From assembly GCF_036699995.1 (NCBI RefSeq), contig NZ_CP144906.1:2185001-2249000 (forward strand): 64,000 nucleotides of DNA, in the 5' to 3' direction. Made by a program: the position numbers and the translations under genes. Numbering within the stretch: the stretch's first letter is position 1; each line of letters begins with the position of its first letter. A model generated the notes under the pieces. The model searched no databases. It saw nothing but the letters and a program-made list of their open reading frames with translations, and was not told the DNA's origin. Positions 36,582 to 45,821 of this stretch are shown here, one piece after another. This DNA comes from Clostridium beijerinckii. GTDB taxonomy: Bacteria > Bacillota > Clostridia > Clostridiales > Clostridiaceae.

Positions 36582-38696
36582 ATGGAAAAAATAAGTGAAT
36601 CTGTAAAGAAAAAGGATCATGAATCTAAAATAAAGGGTAGTGCTCTTTTCGTGGATGATCGTGTGATGGATGGCATGCTTTATGGTAAACTACTGCATTC
36701 AGCAAAGGCAAAAGCACGAATCGCCAATATTTCGATTCCTAAATTACCGGAAGGTTATTTTGTTGTTGATAAGAAAGATGTAACAGGTGTAAACCGTGTC
36801 CATATTGTTGAGGATGATACGACCGTTTATGCTGAAGATACTGTAGAGTATGTTGGGGAACCGATTTTAATGGTTGTTGGACCTAAGTTTAAAGAAGTTG
36901 AAAGAATTTTAAATGAGATTATTGTAGCATACGAAGAAGAAGTTCCTATTTTGGATATGCGTAAGTCTGATACAGTTTTTTTCCATTACAACTATGCAAA
37001 AGGGGATATAGATAAGACGTTAAAAGAAGCTGATCGTGTTTTCATAGAAACATTTCAGACTGGATATCAAGAACAAGCTTACCTTGAAACTCAGGGGATG
37101 ATTGCTTATCCCCATGATGGAAGAATGACTGTACGAGGTTCTATGCAATGTCCATATTATGTTTATGGAGCAGTTTCAAAAGCATTGGGTTATGAAGCAA
37201 AGGATATACAAATAATTCAAGATGTTACTGGTGGAGGATTTGGAGGAAAAGAAGCATTTCCTTCAATACTTGCCTGCCAGGTTGCAGTTGCTGCTAAAAA
37301 GGCTAATAGACCTGTTAAGGTTATATTTGATAGAAGAGAAGACATGGAGTTTACTTCAAAACGTCATCCATCTATATCTACCTATAAGGTAGCTATTAAG
37401 AACGGTAAGATTACTGGCATGGACATTGATGTTTTATTTAATAGTGGTGCATACACTACACTTTCTCCAGTTGTTTTACAGCGTGGCTTAATTTGTGCAA
37501 ACGGCGTATACCGTGTAGATAATCTCCGCGTTGAGGGACGTGCTGTTAAGACCAATACTGTACCTTGTGGCGCATACCGTGGATTTGGTGCACCACAGAC
37601 TTTCTTTGCAGTAGAAATGATTATGGATCATATTGCAAAAGAAATGGGTGTTGATTCCCTTAAGCTTAAGGAAGAATATATTGTTAAACAAGGTGATTCT
37701 ACGTCTACTAGTGGCAAATATCATTTCCATGTACCTCTACCTGAAATGATTGAGCAGATTGATAAACTTTGCAATTACCGTGCAAAACGAGATCAGTATA
37801 AGATTCAGAATGGCAGATATCGTAAAGGTATTGGAATGTCTTTATTTTTCCATGGATGTGGTTTTACTGGCAGTGGAGAACGTGATTTCATTAAAGCAGT
37901 TGCAAAAATAAGGAAAAATTCAGATGATACTGTAGATATTCTTGCAAGTAATTCAGATATAGGTCAAGGTCTTAAAACTACTTTCTCTAAAATTGTTGCG
38001 GATACTCTTGGCATTTCCTATGAACAAGTATTTATCAATAATCCAGACACAGATCTTGTTCCTGATTCAGGTCCAACTGTCGCAAGTCGTTCGCTTATGA
38101 CAGTTGGAGAATTATTAAGGCGTGCAGCAGAGAGACTTAAGAAAGAATGGAAAGCAGGAGAAGTTCAAGTTATAGAAGAACATTTCGTTGAACCTGATTT
38201 TGTAATTCCATTTAGTCTTGATGAATTTAAGGGAGATGCATATCCAACTTATTCTTGGGGAGTAAATGCTATTGAAGTGGAAGTAGATACACTTACTGCC
38301 ACTACAAAGATACTAGGAGCATGGGGCAGCTTTGATGTTGGTGTTCCTATTGACATGAATATTATACAAGGACAGATGCAGGGCGGGTTCCTTCAAGGGA
38401 TTGGATATGCATCTATGGAACAGATGGATTACAACGATAAAGGTGTGATTAGAAATAATAGTTTTAGTGATTACATTATTCCTACAGCAGTAGATGTACC
38501 AAATTTAGTTACTAAAATAATGAATAATCCATATACACATGGTCCATATGGAGCAAAGGGTGCAGGTGAGCTACCTCTAGTAGGTGCAGCTCCAGCTTAT
38601 GTTGAAGCTATGGAAAATGCCATTGGTGGAAATCTAAAGAAGGTTCCATTCACAACAGAAGATACAATGATGGTTTTACAGGAGGTGCATAAATAA
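36582..38696 (+). CDS. xdhA: Xanthine dehydrogenase molybdenum-binding subunit
   Basis: This 704-residue stand-alone molybdopterin subunit has GGGFGGKEA (~214-222), GAYRGFGAP (~331-339) and a late PYGAKGAGELPLVG motif (~655-668) near the catalytic Glu. It forms the catalytic part of a three-subunit xanthine (or related purine) dehydrogenase with the [2Fe-2S] and FAD subunits downstream. Its TAA overlaps the next ATG by one base. GGGAGG lies eight bases before the ATG. Confidence 0.93.
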   Translation: MEKISESVKKKDHESKIKGSALFVDDRVMDGMLYGKLLHSAKAKARIANISIPKLPEGYFVVDKKDVTGVNRVHIVEDDTTVYAEDTVEYVGEPILMVVGPKFKEVERILNEIIVAYEEEVPILDMRKSDTVFFHYNYAKGDIDKTLKEADRVFIETFQTGYQEQAYLETQGMIAYPHDGRMTVRGSMQCPYYVYGAVSKALGYEAKDIQIIQDVTGGGFGGKEAFPSILACQVAVAAKKANRPVKVIFDRREDMEFTSKRHPSISTYKVAIKNGKITGMDIDVLFNSGAYTTLSPVVLQRGLICANGVYRVDNLRVEGRAVKTNTVPCGAYRGFGAPQTFFAVEMIMDHIAKEMGVDSLKLKEEYIVKQGDSTSTSGKYHFHVPLPEMIEQIDKLCNYRAKRDQYKIQNGRYRKGIGMSLFFHGCGFTGSGERDFIKAVAKIRKNSDDTVDILASNSDIGQGLKTTFSKIVADTLGISYEQVFINNPDTDLVPDSGPTVASRSLMTVGELLRRAAERLKKEWKAGEVQVIEEHFVEPDFVIPFSLDEFKGDAYPTYSWGVNAIEVEVDTLTATTKILGAWGSFDVGVPIDMNIIQGQMQGGFLQGIGYASMEQMDYNDKGVIRNNSFSDYIIPTAVDVPNLVTKIMNNPYTHGPYGAKGAGELPLVGAAPAYVEAMENAIGGNLKKVPFTTEDTMMVLQEVHK

Positions 38697-39163
38697 TGAT
38701 AAAATTTATTCTTAATGGCAAAGAGGTCGCATCAAATTCTAAATCAAATGAGCGCTTACTAGATGTACTTAGAAATGAATTTCGTATTACTGGCGTAAAG
38801 TGCGGTTGTAAAGAAGGTGAATGTGGAGCTTGTTCTATAATTCTTGATGGCAGGTTAGTTAATTCTTGTATGGTGGCTATGGGTAGCATTGAAGGTAGTA
38901 CTGTTGTCACTATTGAAGGCTATAGAGAAACTGAACGTTTTGCAGTTATTGATAAGGCATATGCATCAGTCAGTGCTGTACAGTGTGGTTTTTGTATTCC
39001 AGGCATGATCCTTGCAACTGAATGTATACTTAACAAGAATCCAAATCCTACAGAAGCAGAGATTCGCGAAGGTATTTCTGGAAATCTTTGTAGATGTACT
39101 GGGTATAATGCCATAGTTAAGGCTATTGGCATTGCAGCAAAGGAGGGGAAAGGATTATGGTAG
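38696..39163 (+). CDS. xdhC: Xanthine dehydrogenase iron-sulfur subunit
   Basis: This 155-residue [2Fe-2S] protein has the plant-type cluster motif CGCKEGECGACSIILDG (~40-56) and the second, helical cluster motif CGFCIPGM / NLCRCTGY (~98-105; ~130-137). It carries electrons from the molybdopterin subunit to the FAD subunit. It is translationally coupled on both sides: TAATG with xdhA and a 7-base overlap with xdhB. The symbol follows E. coli xdhABC usage, in which xdhC is the Fe-S subunit. Confidence 0.93.
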   Translation: MIKFILNGKEVASNSKSNERLLDVLRNEFRITGVKCGCKEGECGACSIILDGRLVNSCMVAMGSIEGSTVVTIEGYRETERFAVIDKAYASVSAVQCGFCIPGMILATECILNKNPNPTEAEIREGISGNLCRCTGYNAIVKAIGIAAKEGKGLW

Positions 39164-39975
39164 ATTGTTATAGACCAACATCTTTAAAAGAAGCATTGGA
39201 CATCCTAGCAAAGGAAAGTGTTACGCCTTATGCTGGAGGTACTGATTTGATGATTAAACCAGATGAAAATGCCACATATTTATTCCTTGATAAAGTAGCA
39301 GAAATTAAAAATATTGTAGAAGATAAAGAATATATTCGTATTGGTGCAGCATGTACTTATACTGATATTATTGAAAATAAACTTATTCCAGCAGTATTGA
39401 AAGAAGCAGTTTCACAGATTGCAGCACCAGCAATTCGAAACATTGGTACTGTTGGTGGAAATATATGCAATGGTTCTCCAAAGGCTGATAGTGCACTGAT
39501 CCTTTTTGCCACTGACTCTAAACTGCGTCTTGCAAATAACAGAGGGGAACGAGTAATTCCTATTTCTGACTTTTACCTTGGAAGAAAGAATACTGCGATT
39601 GAGAAAGATGAACTCCTTGTTGAGATTCTAATGAATAAAAATAATTTAAATAATTACTATTACAAGAAGGTTGGTGAAAGAAATGCTTTGGCAATTTCAA
39701 GAGTTTCTTTCGTTGGCATAATTAATATAGTTGATGATAAGGTCTTTAACTGTAGAACAGCATTTGGTGCAGTAAGTGATGTTGTTATAAGCCGTCCAGA
39801 TATTGATGCAATGCTTATAGGAAAGACTGTTGAAGAAGCTAAGGCTCTCAAGGATAAGTATCTAGCAGCATACGAAAAGGAAATTGTTCCAATAAGGGGT
39901 AGAGTATCTGCAAAATATAGAAAAACTGTGTGTATGAATTTATTACGTGATTTTCTTGAAAGTAATGGAATTTAA
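39157..39975 (+). CDS. xdhB: Xanthine dehydrogenase FAD-binding subunit
   Basis: This 272-residue FAD subunit has the FAD-binding YAGGTDLM motif (~20-27) and the AAPAIRNIGTVGGNICNGSP segment (~89-108) that binds flavin in the family. It passes electrons to NAD or another acceptor. It overlaps the Fe-S subunit gene by seven bases, with GGAGGGG inside the preceding gene as SD. It ends the xdhABC operon; a terminator follows at 40078-40110. Confidence 0.93.
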   Translation: MVDCYRPTSLKEALDILAKESVTPYAGGTDLMIKPDENATYLFLDKVAEIKNIVEDKEYIRIGAACTYTDIIENKLIPAVLKEAVSQIAAPAIRNIGTVGGNICNGSPKADSALILFATDSKLRLANNRGERVIPISDFYLGRKNTAIEKDELLVEILMNKNNLNNYYYKKVGERNALAISRVSFVGIINIVDDKVFNCRTAFGAVSDVVISRPDIDAMLIGKTVEEAKALKDKYLAAYEKEIVPIRGRVSAKYRKTVCMNLLRDFLESNGI

Positions 39976-39994
39976 CTTATATAAGATTCTGGCA

Positions 39995-40062
39995 TTAAGT
40001 GGAATTTTATTTAGGCGGGATTTGATTCCCGTCTGAATCTTAGTGGCTAGAGATAAGATAAA
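39995..40062 (+). repeat. Folded repeat P, diverged/deleted copy
   Basis: TTAAGTGGAATTTTA, then GGCGGGATTTGATTCCCGTC, TGAATCTTAGT and finally GGCTAGAGATAAGATAAA match the left half and the last ~20 bases of repeat P at 27792-27923. The middle hairpin is absent. Confidence 0.55.
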
Positions 40063-40077
40063 GTTAAATAGAATATA

Positions 40078-40110
40078 AGCATTTAATCTCAATAGGATTG
40101 AATGCTTTTT
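40078..40110 (+). terminator. Intrinsic terminator after xdhABC
   Basis: AGCATTTAATC pairs with GGATTGAATGCT and is followed by five T residues. It lies 100 bases after the xdhB stop. Confidence 0.75.
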
Positions 40111-40273
40111 AGGCATATGAAAGAAAATAACAAGTCCAAAATGCCATGATTATTTTTTATCAAGCAAGGAAGTAGATTGTCTCATAGCGGGCTTATTAGG
40201 GCAATCTGCTGACGCAGGATGATGGAAAATAGGCGTAGCAGATGGACTCGTTATTTTTTGAATATGGCTCATT
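40111..40273 (+). repeat. Inverted-repeat element A, full copy
   Basis: This ~160-bp element has AGGCATATGAAAGAAAATAA at the left and TTATTTTTTGAATATGGC-like sequence at the right, with CTCATAGCGGGCTTATTAGG inside. It fills much of the 39976-40549 gap; the remainder (40274-40549) is AT-rich with no feature recognised. Confidence 0.7.
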
Positions 40274-40549
40274 ATTAAAATTGTTGATAAATAAGGATAT
40301 ATTCTAAACAGATATAATAATAATCCATAATATGTATTTTTAGGGTTTAATTATTTTATAAAAACGTGTAGAATAATATTGTATGAAAAGTAAAATATAA
40401 CCAATTAGTCTGCGAGATCAAATTGGAATCTAATAACCAAAATATAAGATACTAATCAATTTGTTAAAGTTTGAATGATATGTACAAGCCTATTTGAGTT
40501 TTGTGGAAGAATAAGATAATACTACTTAAGTAGAGCAAGAGGTATAGAT

Positions 40550-41479
40550 ATGAAGAGTAAAGAGAAGAGAACAACAGGCGGTATAATTGTTGCCGCAGGA
40601 AAAACATCAGAAAGAAATGGATTAAATCCATTATTGAAAATTGGTTCTATTACTGTAGTAAAAAGAATTGTTTTAACTTTTCAAAAAGCTGGAATTTCAC
40701 CAATTGTGGTGATTACTGGATATAAAGCTGAAGAAATAGAACATCATTTAGCTGATTATGGAGTTGTATTTTTGCGAAATGATCAATATGAAAACTCGCG
40801 AAAGTTCGATTCTGCAAAGATAGGACTAGATTTTTTACAGAATAAATGCGACCAGGTATTATTCACTCCAGTTAATATTCCTATGTTTACACCAGAGACG
40901 CTTCAAATGATGATAGAATATGATGAAAAATTACTTTCACCAGCATATCGTGGAAAATCTGGGCATCCCCTTTTGATATCGTCTGAATTGATTCCTAAAA
41001 TTCTAAAATATAATGGGAATATGGGATTACGAGGAGCCATTGAAAATATTGGAGTTAAAAGACAATGGATAGATGTAGAAGATGAAGGTATTCTATATGA
41101 TACTGATTATATTGACCGATTAGATCAACTTTTAATAAAACATAATAAACATATACTTCATCCCTTTGTTAAAATCAGCATTGAAAAAGAATCCTTGTTT
41201 TTTGATTCGAGAACAAAATTGCTTCTAATTCTGATTCAAGATACCCACTCTGTACGAAGTGCATGCAAACATATGGCATTATCTTATAGTAAAGCATGGA
41301 GTATGTTAAATCAGTTGGAACAAGAACTAGATTATGCAGTAGTTGAAAGAAAGCATGGTGGGAGCAATGGTGGAAAAACTTATCTTACAAAAGAAGGTAC
41401 TGAATTTTTGGAAAAATATCAGCAATTTGAACAGAATGTACACCAGTTTGCAAAGAATGAATTTGAAAGGTTATTTTAG
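40550..41479 (+). CDS. ModE-type HTH fused to a MocA-like nucleotidyltransferase domain (degenerate)
   Basis: This 309-residue protein has an N-terminal MobA/MocA-like domain (~8-195) and a C-terminal ModE-like winged HTH (~205-309; THSVRSACKHMALSYSKAWS and GGSNGGKTYLTKEG match the ModE DNA-binding part). The NTP-transferase active site looks broken. The conserved Lys after the R-x-G loop is Asn (GLNPLL), and the metal-binding G-D of the P-G-D-x-P motif is V-N (TPVNIPMF). It probably senses a molybdopterin-related ligand or nucleotide and regulates Moco, mod or XDH genes. It is first in the Moco gene group. Confidence 0.85.
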   Translation: MKSKEKRTTGGIIVAAGKTSERNGLNPLLKIGSITVVKRIVLTFQKAGISPIVVITGYKAEEIEHHLADYGVVFLRNDQYENSRKFDSAKIGLDFLQNKCDQVLFTPVNIPMFTPETLQMMIEYDEKLLSPAYRGKSGHPLLISSELIPKILKYNGNMGLRGAIENIGVKRQWIDVEDEGILYDTDYIDRLDQLLIKHNKHILHPFVKISIEKESLFFDSRTKLLLILIQDTHSVRSACKHMALSYSKAWSMLNQLEQELDYAVVERKHGGSNGGKTYLTKEGTEFLEKYQQFEQNVHQFAKNEFERLF

Positions 41480-41576
41480 AAGTTGCAATTAATATTTAAA
41501 AAGTTTTTTGAAAAAAATTTTACTTATAATTCGTTATACTTATACAAAATTACCAAATAATGATGGAGGAACAAAA

Positions 41577-42596
41577 ATGAAAAAGATTAAAACTACAGAA
41601 GCTGTAGGTAATGTAATTTGTCATGATATTACACAAATTATCAAAGGAGAAAAAAAAGATGTTGCGTTTAAAAAAGGGCACATTGTTACTGAAGAAGATA
41701 TTCCAGTTTTATTATCAATAGGTAAAGATAATCTTTATGTATGGGAAAAAAAGGAGGGGATGCTTCATGAAAATGAAGCAGCAGAAATTCTCTGTAAAAT
41801 ATGTAAAAGTGACTATATGAGTGCAACTAAGGTGAAGGAAGGCAAAATTGAACTAATTGCGGCAGAAGATGGCTTGTTTAAAATTGATATTGAAAAGCTT
41901 CGTAAAATAAATTCTCTTGGTGAAATGATGATTGCAACACGCCACAGTAATTTTCCTGTAAAAAAAGGTGATAAATTAGCAGGCACACGTATTATTCCTC
42001 TTGTAATTGAACAAAAGAAAATGGACGAGGCAGTTAAATTGGCCGGTGATAAACCATTAATGGAGATTCTTCCATTTATCCACAAAAAAGCAGGAATTGT
42101 AACTACAGGTAATGAGGTTTTCTATGGAAGAATTAAAGATACATTTGGGCCTGTTATTAGAGAAAAGCTTGCAGAATATAATGTTGAAGTTTTAGGACAG
42201 AAGATTCTGAGTGATGATCCTAAATTAATTACAGAAGCTATAAAGGATTTTATTAAAGAAGGTGCAGAATTAATAATATGTACAGGTGGAATGAGTGTAG
42301 ACCCTGATGATACAACACCGACTGCAATTCAAAATACAGGTGCAAAGATTGTTTCCTATGGTGCTCCTGTGCTTCCAGGTGCAATGTTTTTACTAGCATA
42401 TTATAATGGCACACTCCCAATTATTGGACTTCCAGGCTGCGTAATGTATGCTAAACGGACTATTTTTGATTTGGTTCTTCCAAGAGTTATGGTAAATGAC
42501 AAAATAACTTTAGAGGATATCGCAAACCTTGGGCATGGTGGATTGTGTCTTTCATGCGATATTTGTACATTCCCTAATTGTGGTTTCGGGAAATAA
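41577..42596 (+). CDS. Molybdopterin-binding MoeA-like protein
   Basis: This 339-residue protein contains a MoCF/MoeA-type molybdopterin-binding domain: TTGNEVFYGRIKD (~176-188) and CTGGMSVDPDDTTPTAI (~236-252). The N-terminal ~150 residues resemble a MoeA-related region. The C-terminus is Cys-rich (CLSCDICTFPNCGFGK), which canonical MoeA lacks. It likely acts in molybdate insertion or Moco handling for the xanthine dehydrogenases. The ATG at 41577 follows GGAGG; an upstream TTG extension lacks a site. No separate canonical moeA is present in the window. Confidence 0.85.
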   Translation: MKKIKTTEAVGNVICHDITQIIKGEKKDVAFKKGHIVTEEDIPVLLSIGKDNLYVWEKKEGMLHENEAAEILCKICKSDYMSATKVKEGKIELIAAEDGLFKIDIEKLRKINSLGEMMIATRHSNFPVKKGDKLAGTRIIPLVIEQKKMDEAVKLAGDKPLMEILPFIHKKAGIVTTGNEVFYGRIKDTFGPVIREKLAEYNVEVLGQKILSDDPKLITEAIKDFIKEGAELIICTGGMSVDPDDTTPTAIQNTGAKIVSYGAPVLPGAMFLLAYYNGTLPIIGLPGCVMYAKRTIFDLVLPRVMVNDKITLEDIANLGHGGLCLSCDICTFPNCGFGK

Positions 42597-42612
42597 GACT
42601 GACAAAGCTTAA

Positions 42613-42667
42613 TTAAGTGAAACTTGATTAAGGTGGGATTTGATCCCCATATGAATCTTAGATAAAT
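42613..42667 (+). repeat. Folded repeat P, left-half copy
   Basis: TTAAGTGAAACTTGATTAAG and GGTGGGATTTGATCCCCAT followed by TGAATCTTAG match the left half of repeat P. It lies ~100 bases before moaA in the gene's orientation. It does not resemble the known Moco riboswitch sequence. Confidence 0.6.
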
Positions 42668-42765
42668 ATTGCAAGGTCAACCTGAAAGTGTTCCTATGGC
42701 TTAATGTCTTTAATAAGTATTTAAAAATTATCTGTGATAAACTTGGCTGATATGAGGTGAATAAA

Positions 42766-43740
42766 ATGGTAGATAGTAGTGGTAGAAATATTGAATACCT
42801 TAGAATTTCTGTTACAGATAGATGTAATCTTAGATGTGTATATTGTATGCCGGAATGTGGAATTGAAAACTTAGAACATGACGAAATACTTACTTTTAAG
42901 GAGATTATGCTAATAGTTAAAACTGTTTCACAGCTTGGTATTCACAAGGTCAAAATTACAGGCGGAGAACCATTAGTACGAAAGGGTATTGTAAATTTAG
43001 TTAGAAGAATCAAAGATATTGATGGGATTGAAGAGATAACAATGACCACAAATGGCGTACTTTTTGGTGACATGGCAGATAGTTTAGCAGAAGCTGGTCT
43101 TGATAGTGTAAATATCAGTCTTGATACATTAAATAGTACAAGCTTTAATAAAATTACTCGCAGAGACTGCTTAGATAAAGTGAAGCTTGGATTAAAAAAA
43201 GCAGTGGAGCTTGGATTGAAAACAAAAATAAATTGTGTCCCAATAGCTCAGTTAAATGGTGATGACTTAATAGATATATTGAAAATTGCTAAAGAAAATC
43301 CAATCGATGTGCGTTTTATAGAACTTATGCCTATTGGTTTTGGAAAAAGTTATTCACCTGTTTGTAATGAACAAATATTTGAGCAGATAGAACAAAATTT
43401 TGGAACTCTTCAGAACTCAAAAATTAAACATGGTAATGGACCAGCTGTGTATTATAACTTATCAGATTTTAAAGGAAGTATTGGCTTTATAAGTGCAATT
43501 TCAAATGAATTTTGCAATACTTGTAATCGTATTCGTTTGACTGCTGATGGAAATTTGAAATTATGTCTTCATTATAATAATGGAGTCGCACTAAAGCCTC
43601 TTCTACGTAGTGGAATAAGTAAAGAACAATTAAAAAGAGTTATTGAAAATACAATATATAATAAACCAAGTCACCATGGTTTTAATAGCAGTGACACGGA
43701 AAATATAGAATTAAAAAACATGGTTCAAATAGGAGGATAA
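42766..43740 (+). CDS. moaA: GTP 3',8-cyclase MoaA
   Basis: This 324-residue radical SAM enzyme has the CNLRCVYC cluster motif (~22-29), GGEPLVRKG (~71-79) and the C-terminal second Fe-S motif CNTCNRIRLTADG with a later Cys (LCLH). It ends in the C-terminal IGG tail characteristic of MoaA. It starts molybdopterin synthesis from GTP with MoaC. The start at 42766 is chosen for TGAGGTG at proper distance; a GTG three codons earlier falls inside this site. Confidence 0.96.
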   Translation: MVDSSGRNIEYLRISVTDRCNLRCVYCMPECGIENLEHDEILTFKEIMLIVKTVSQLGIHKVKITGGEPLVRKGIVNLVRRIKDIDGIEEITMTTNGVLFGDMADSLAEAGLDSVNISLDTLNSTSFNKITRRDCLDKVKLGLKKAVELGLKTKINCVPIAQLNGDDLIDILKIAKENPIDVRFIELMPIGFGKSYSPVCNEQIFEQIEQNFGTLQNSKIKHGNGPAVYYNLSDFKGSIGFISAISNEFCNTCNRIRLTADGNLKLCLHYNNGVALKPLLRSGISKEQLKRVIENTIYNKPSHHGFNSSDTENIELKNMVQIGG

Positions 43741-43818
43741 ATACTGTTGGAAAAGTTATAGCAGTATGCATCAATAGAATGAAAAACTTAGGGAGTATAA
43801 GATAGGAGAATAAGAAAA

Positions 43819-44298
43819 ATGGAACTAACTCATATAAATGAAGAAGGAAGAGCAAGAATGGTTGATGTATCTGAAAAAATTGACACTGTACGGGAAGCAG
43901 TAGCAATTGGAACAGTTTCCATGAAAAGAGAAACCATTGAAAGAATAAAAGAAGGTACTATTTCAAAAGGGGATGTATTATCAGTAGCGCAGGTAGGAGG
44001 TATAATGGGTGCCAAAAATACTCCACAAATAATACCAATGTGCCATCCTATAATGATATCTGGCTGTGATATAAGTTTTCGAATTGACATTGAAAACAAT
44101 AAAATTGAAATAACTGCAACTACTAAGACTGTAGGAAAGACAGGCATTGAGATGGAAGCCCTTACTGCTGTATCCACTGCAGCATTAACTATTTATGATA
44201 TGTGTAAGGCTATTGATAGGGAAATGGTCATAAACAATATTATGCTTGTAAAAAAAAGTGGAGGGAAATCAGGCATATTTGAAAGGAAGGGATTATGA
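43819..44298 (+). CDS. moaC: Cyclic pyranopterin monophosphate synthase MoaC
   Basis: This 159-residue protein matches MoaC over its full length: [24 protein letters not shown] and [20 protein letters not shown] with the catalytic-region Lys. It converts the MoaA product to cyclic pyranopterin monophosphate in the cytosol. It lies 78 bases after moaA and overlaps the MOSC gene by four bases. Confidence 0.96.
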   Translation: MELTHINEEGRARMVDVSEKIDTVREAVAIGTVSMKRETIERIKEGTISKGDVLSVAQVGGIMGAKNTPQIIPMCHPIMISGCDISFRIDIENNKIEITATTKTVGKTGIEMEALTAVSTAALTIYDMCKAIDREMVINNIMLVKKSGGKSGIFERKGL

Positions 44299-44729
44299 TG
44301 AGTAAGGTTATTGCAGTGAATATAAGTGAGAAAAAAGGTGTTATAAAACATCCTATAGAAAAAGGTTTTTTTAGAGTTAATCATGGTCTCGATGGGGATG
44401 CTCATGCAGGAGAGTGGCATAGGCAGGTAAGTTTGCTTGGAATTGAAAGTATTGATAAAATGAAATCATCAGAAGCCGAAGGACTTACTCCAGGAAAGTT
44501 TGCTGAAAACATTACTACTGAGGGAATAGTTTTATATGAACTTCCTATAGGAACAAAGCTTAAAATTGGGGATGTTATGCTAGAAGTTACTCAGATAGGA
44601 AAGGAATGTCATTTGGGCTGCGAAATTAGAAAATTGGTAGGAGATTGTGTAATGCCTAGGGAAGGAATATTTACTAAAGTACTAGAAGAGGGGTATATTA
44701 AAGCTGGAGATAATATTATAATAGTTTAA
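44295..44729 (+). CDS. MOSC-domain protein
   Basis: This 144-residue single MOSC domain carries the [15 protein letters not shown] stretch and the conserved Cys in [15 protein letters not shown] proteins bind or transfer sulfur or Moco and are often paired with moaC in clostridia. It overlaps moaC by four bases (a second Met one codon later is a possible start). A strong hairpin terminator follows at 44738-44778. Confidence 0.9.
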   Translation: MMSKVIAVNISEKKGVIKHPIEKGFFRVNHGLDGDAHAGEWHRQVSLLGIESIDKMKSSEAEGLTPGKFAENITTEGIVLYELPIGTKLKIGDVMLEVTQIGKECHLGCEIRKLVGDCVMPREGIFTKVLEEGYIKAGDNIIIV

Positions 44730-44737
44730 AATAAGAA

Positions 44738-44778
44738 AAATAACAATTCAAGTGATATTTTTGAATTGTTATTTTTTT
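44738..44778. terminator. Bidirectional terminator between MOSC gene and modA
   Basis: AAAATAACAATTCA and TGAATTGTTATTTT form a long stem, with T tracts on both strands. It ends both convergent transcripts. Confidence 0.9.
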
Positions 44779-44787
44779 TTAACTATA

Positions 44788-45591
44788 TTAAGCTATTCCA
44801 TAACCATATTTTTCAAAGATCTTTTTACAAGTATCAGTAAATAAGAAATCTTCAAATGCTTTTGCGGCATCAGCATTTTTACTAGCCTTAATTATTCCGA
44901 TTGGATATGTAATAGGTGAATGCTTGTCCCCTGCTATTGTTTCTATAATTTTAGCATCTTTACTGCTTAACGCATCACTTTTATATACAAATCCAACTTC
45001 AGCATTTCCAGAAGTCGACCAGGCAAGTACTTCTTTTACATCTTTTGCAAAAACAAGTTTTGATGAAATAGAATCTTTAATACCAAGCTTAGTGAAAACT
45101 TCATCAGCATATTGTCCAGCTGGTACACTTTTAGGTTCCCCAACAGCTATCTTTTTAACCTTATCACTTGTTAGATCAGAAAGACCGGTTATAGCAGTGT
45201 CTTTAGGTCCGACTAAAACTAAATCATTTTTAACTAAGTCTTTTTTAGTATTTTCAAGTAATAAAGATTTGCTGTCTAACGCTTTCATTTGGCTTTGACC
45301 AGCTGAAATGAAGATATCACAAGGGGCACCTTGTTCTATTTGTTGCTGTAGAGATCCAGAAGCACCATAGTTAACAGTTAAAGTAACATTTGGAGCAGTC
45401 TTTTTGTATTCGTCTTGTATATCTGTCAGTGCTTCTTTTAAACTAGCAGCAGCGGAAATGTTTAATTCTATTGAAGCTTCAGTAGCAGATTCCTTTTGTG
45501 GAGTAGTTGATGCCTTTTGAGCTCCGCAACCAATAAGTGACGTTGTTAATAAAACAGTTACTAAACTAAATAATCCTATTTTCTTTTTCAT
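44788..45591 (-). CDS. modA: Molybdate-binding lipoprotein ModA
   Basis: This 267-residue extracytoplasmic binding protein has a lipoprotein signal ending in LIGC (lipidated Cys at residue 22). The mature region has the ModA pattern: SAAASLKEAL near 49-58, NYGASGSLQQQIEQGAPCDI and FISAGQSQMKAL. It delivers molybdate to ModBC. The gene stands alone on the minus strand among Moco genes, 33 kb from modBC. Its upstream region (45600-45675) carries several ATGTTT/ATTATG repeats. Confidence 0.93.
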   Translation of the reverse strand: MKKKIGLFSLVTVLLTTSLIGCGAQKASTTPQKESATEASIELNISAAASLKEALTDIQDEYKKTAPNVTLTVNYGASGSLQQQIEQGAPCDIFISAGQSQMKALDSKSLLLENTKKDLVKNDLVLVGPKDTAITGLSDLTSDKVKKIAVGEPKSVPAGQYADEVFTKLGIKDSISSKLVFAKDVKEVLAWSTSGNAEVGFVYKSDALSSKDAKIIETIAGDKHSPITYPIGIIKASKNADAAKAFEDFLFTDTCKKIFEKYGYGIA

Positions 45592-45608
45592 AAATAAAAC
45601 CTCACATT

Positions 45609-45672
45609 CATAAAAATATTTCTATTATAATTATGTTTTGTTATGTTTGGATATGTTTCATTATGTTTTGCT
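45609..45672. promoter_or_regulatory. Candidate regulatory repeats upstream of modA
   Basis: Four copies of a T(T/A)ATGTTT-like word occur in ~60 bases (around 45632, 45642, 45650 and 45661), 20-80 bases upstream of the modA start. On the coding strand they read AACATAA-like. Related words occur near mop (46183-46196) and in the 45787-45806 palindrome. They may be sites for the ModE-type protein at 40550; this is inferred only from shared position and sequence. Confidence 0.45.
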
Positions 45673-45748
45673 TGTTGCTTATTATACTAGCATTTATTTA
45701 TAAGAAAAACAATATGTAATTGTAAAAATAAGTACTTGAATAGAAATA

Positions 45749-45778
45749 TTGACAAAATTATTAGGATATGATTATAAT
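45749..45778 (+). promoter_or_regulatory. Strong sigma-A-type promoter upstream of a short transcript
   Basis: TTGACA (45749-45754) and TATAAT (45773-45778) are separated by 18 bases. The expected start, near 45785, falls on the left edge of a palindrome TAATGT-N6-ACATTA (45787-45804 region). A terminator hairpin follows at 45822-45877, so a ~90-nt RNA is expected unless termination is relieved. Confidence 0.7.
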
Positions 45779-45821
45779 TAGCCTAATGGTAATGTGATGT
45801 TACATTATGTTTTATTAGATA

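Noticed and set aside
42597..42765. Moco riboswitch upstream of moaA
   Set aside because: The sequence does not resemble the known Moco RNA motif as I recall it. It matches the left half of repeat P, found at unrelated genes.
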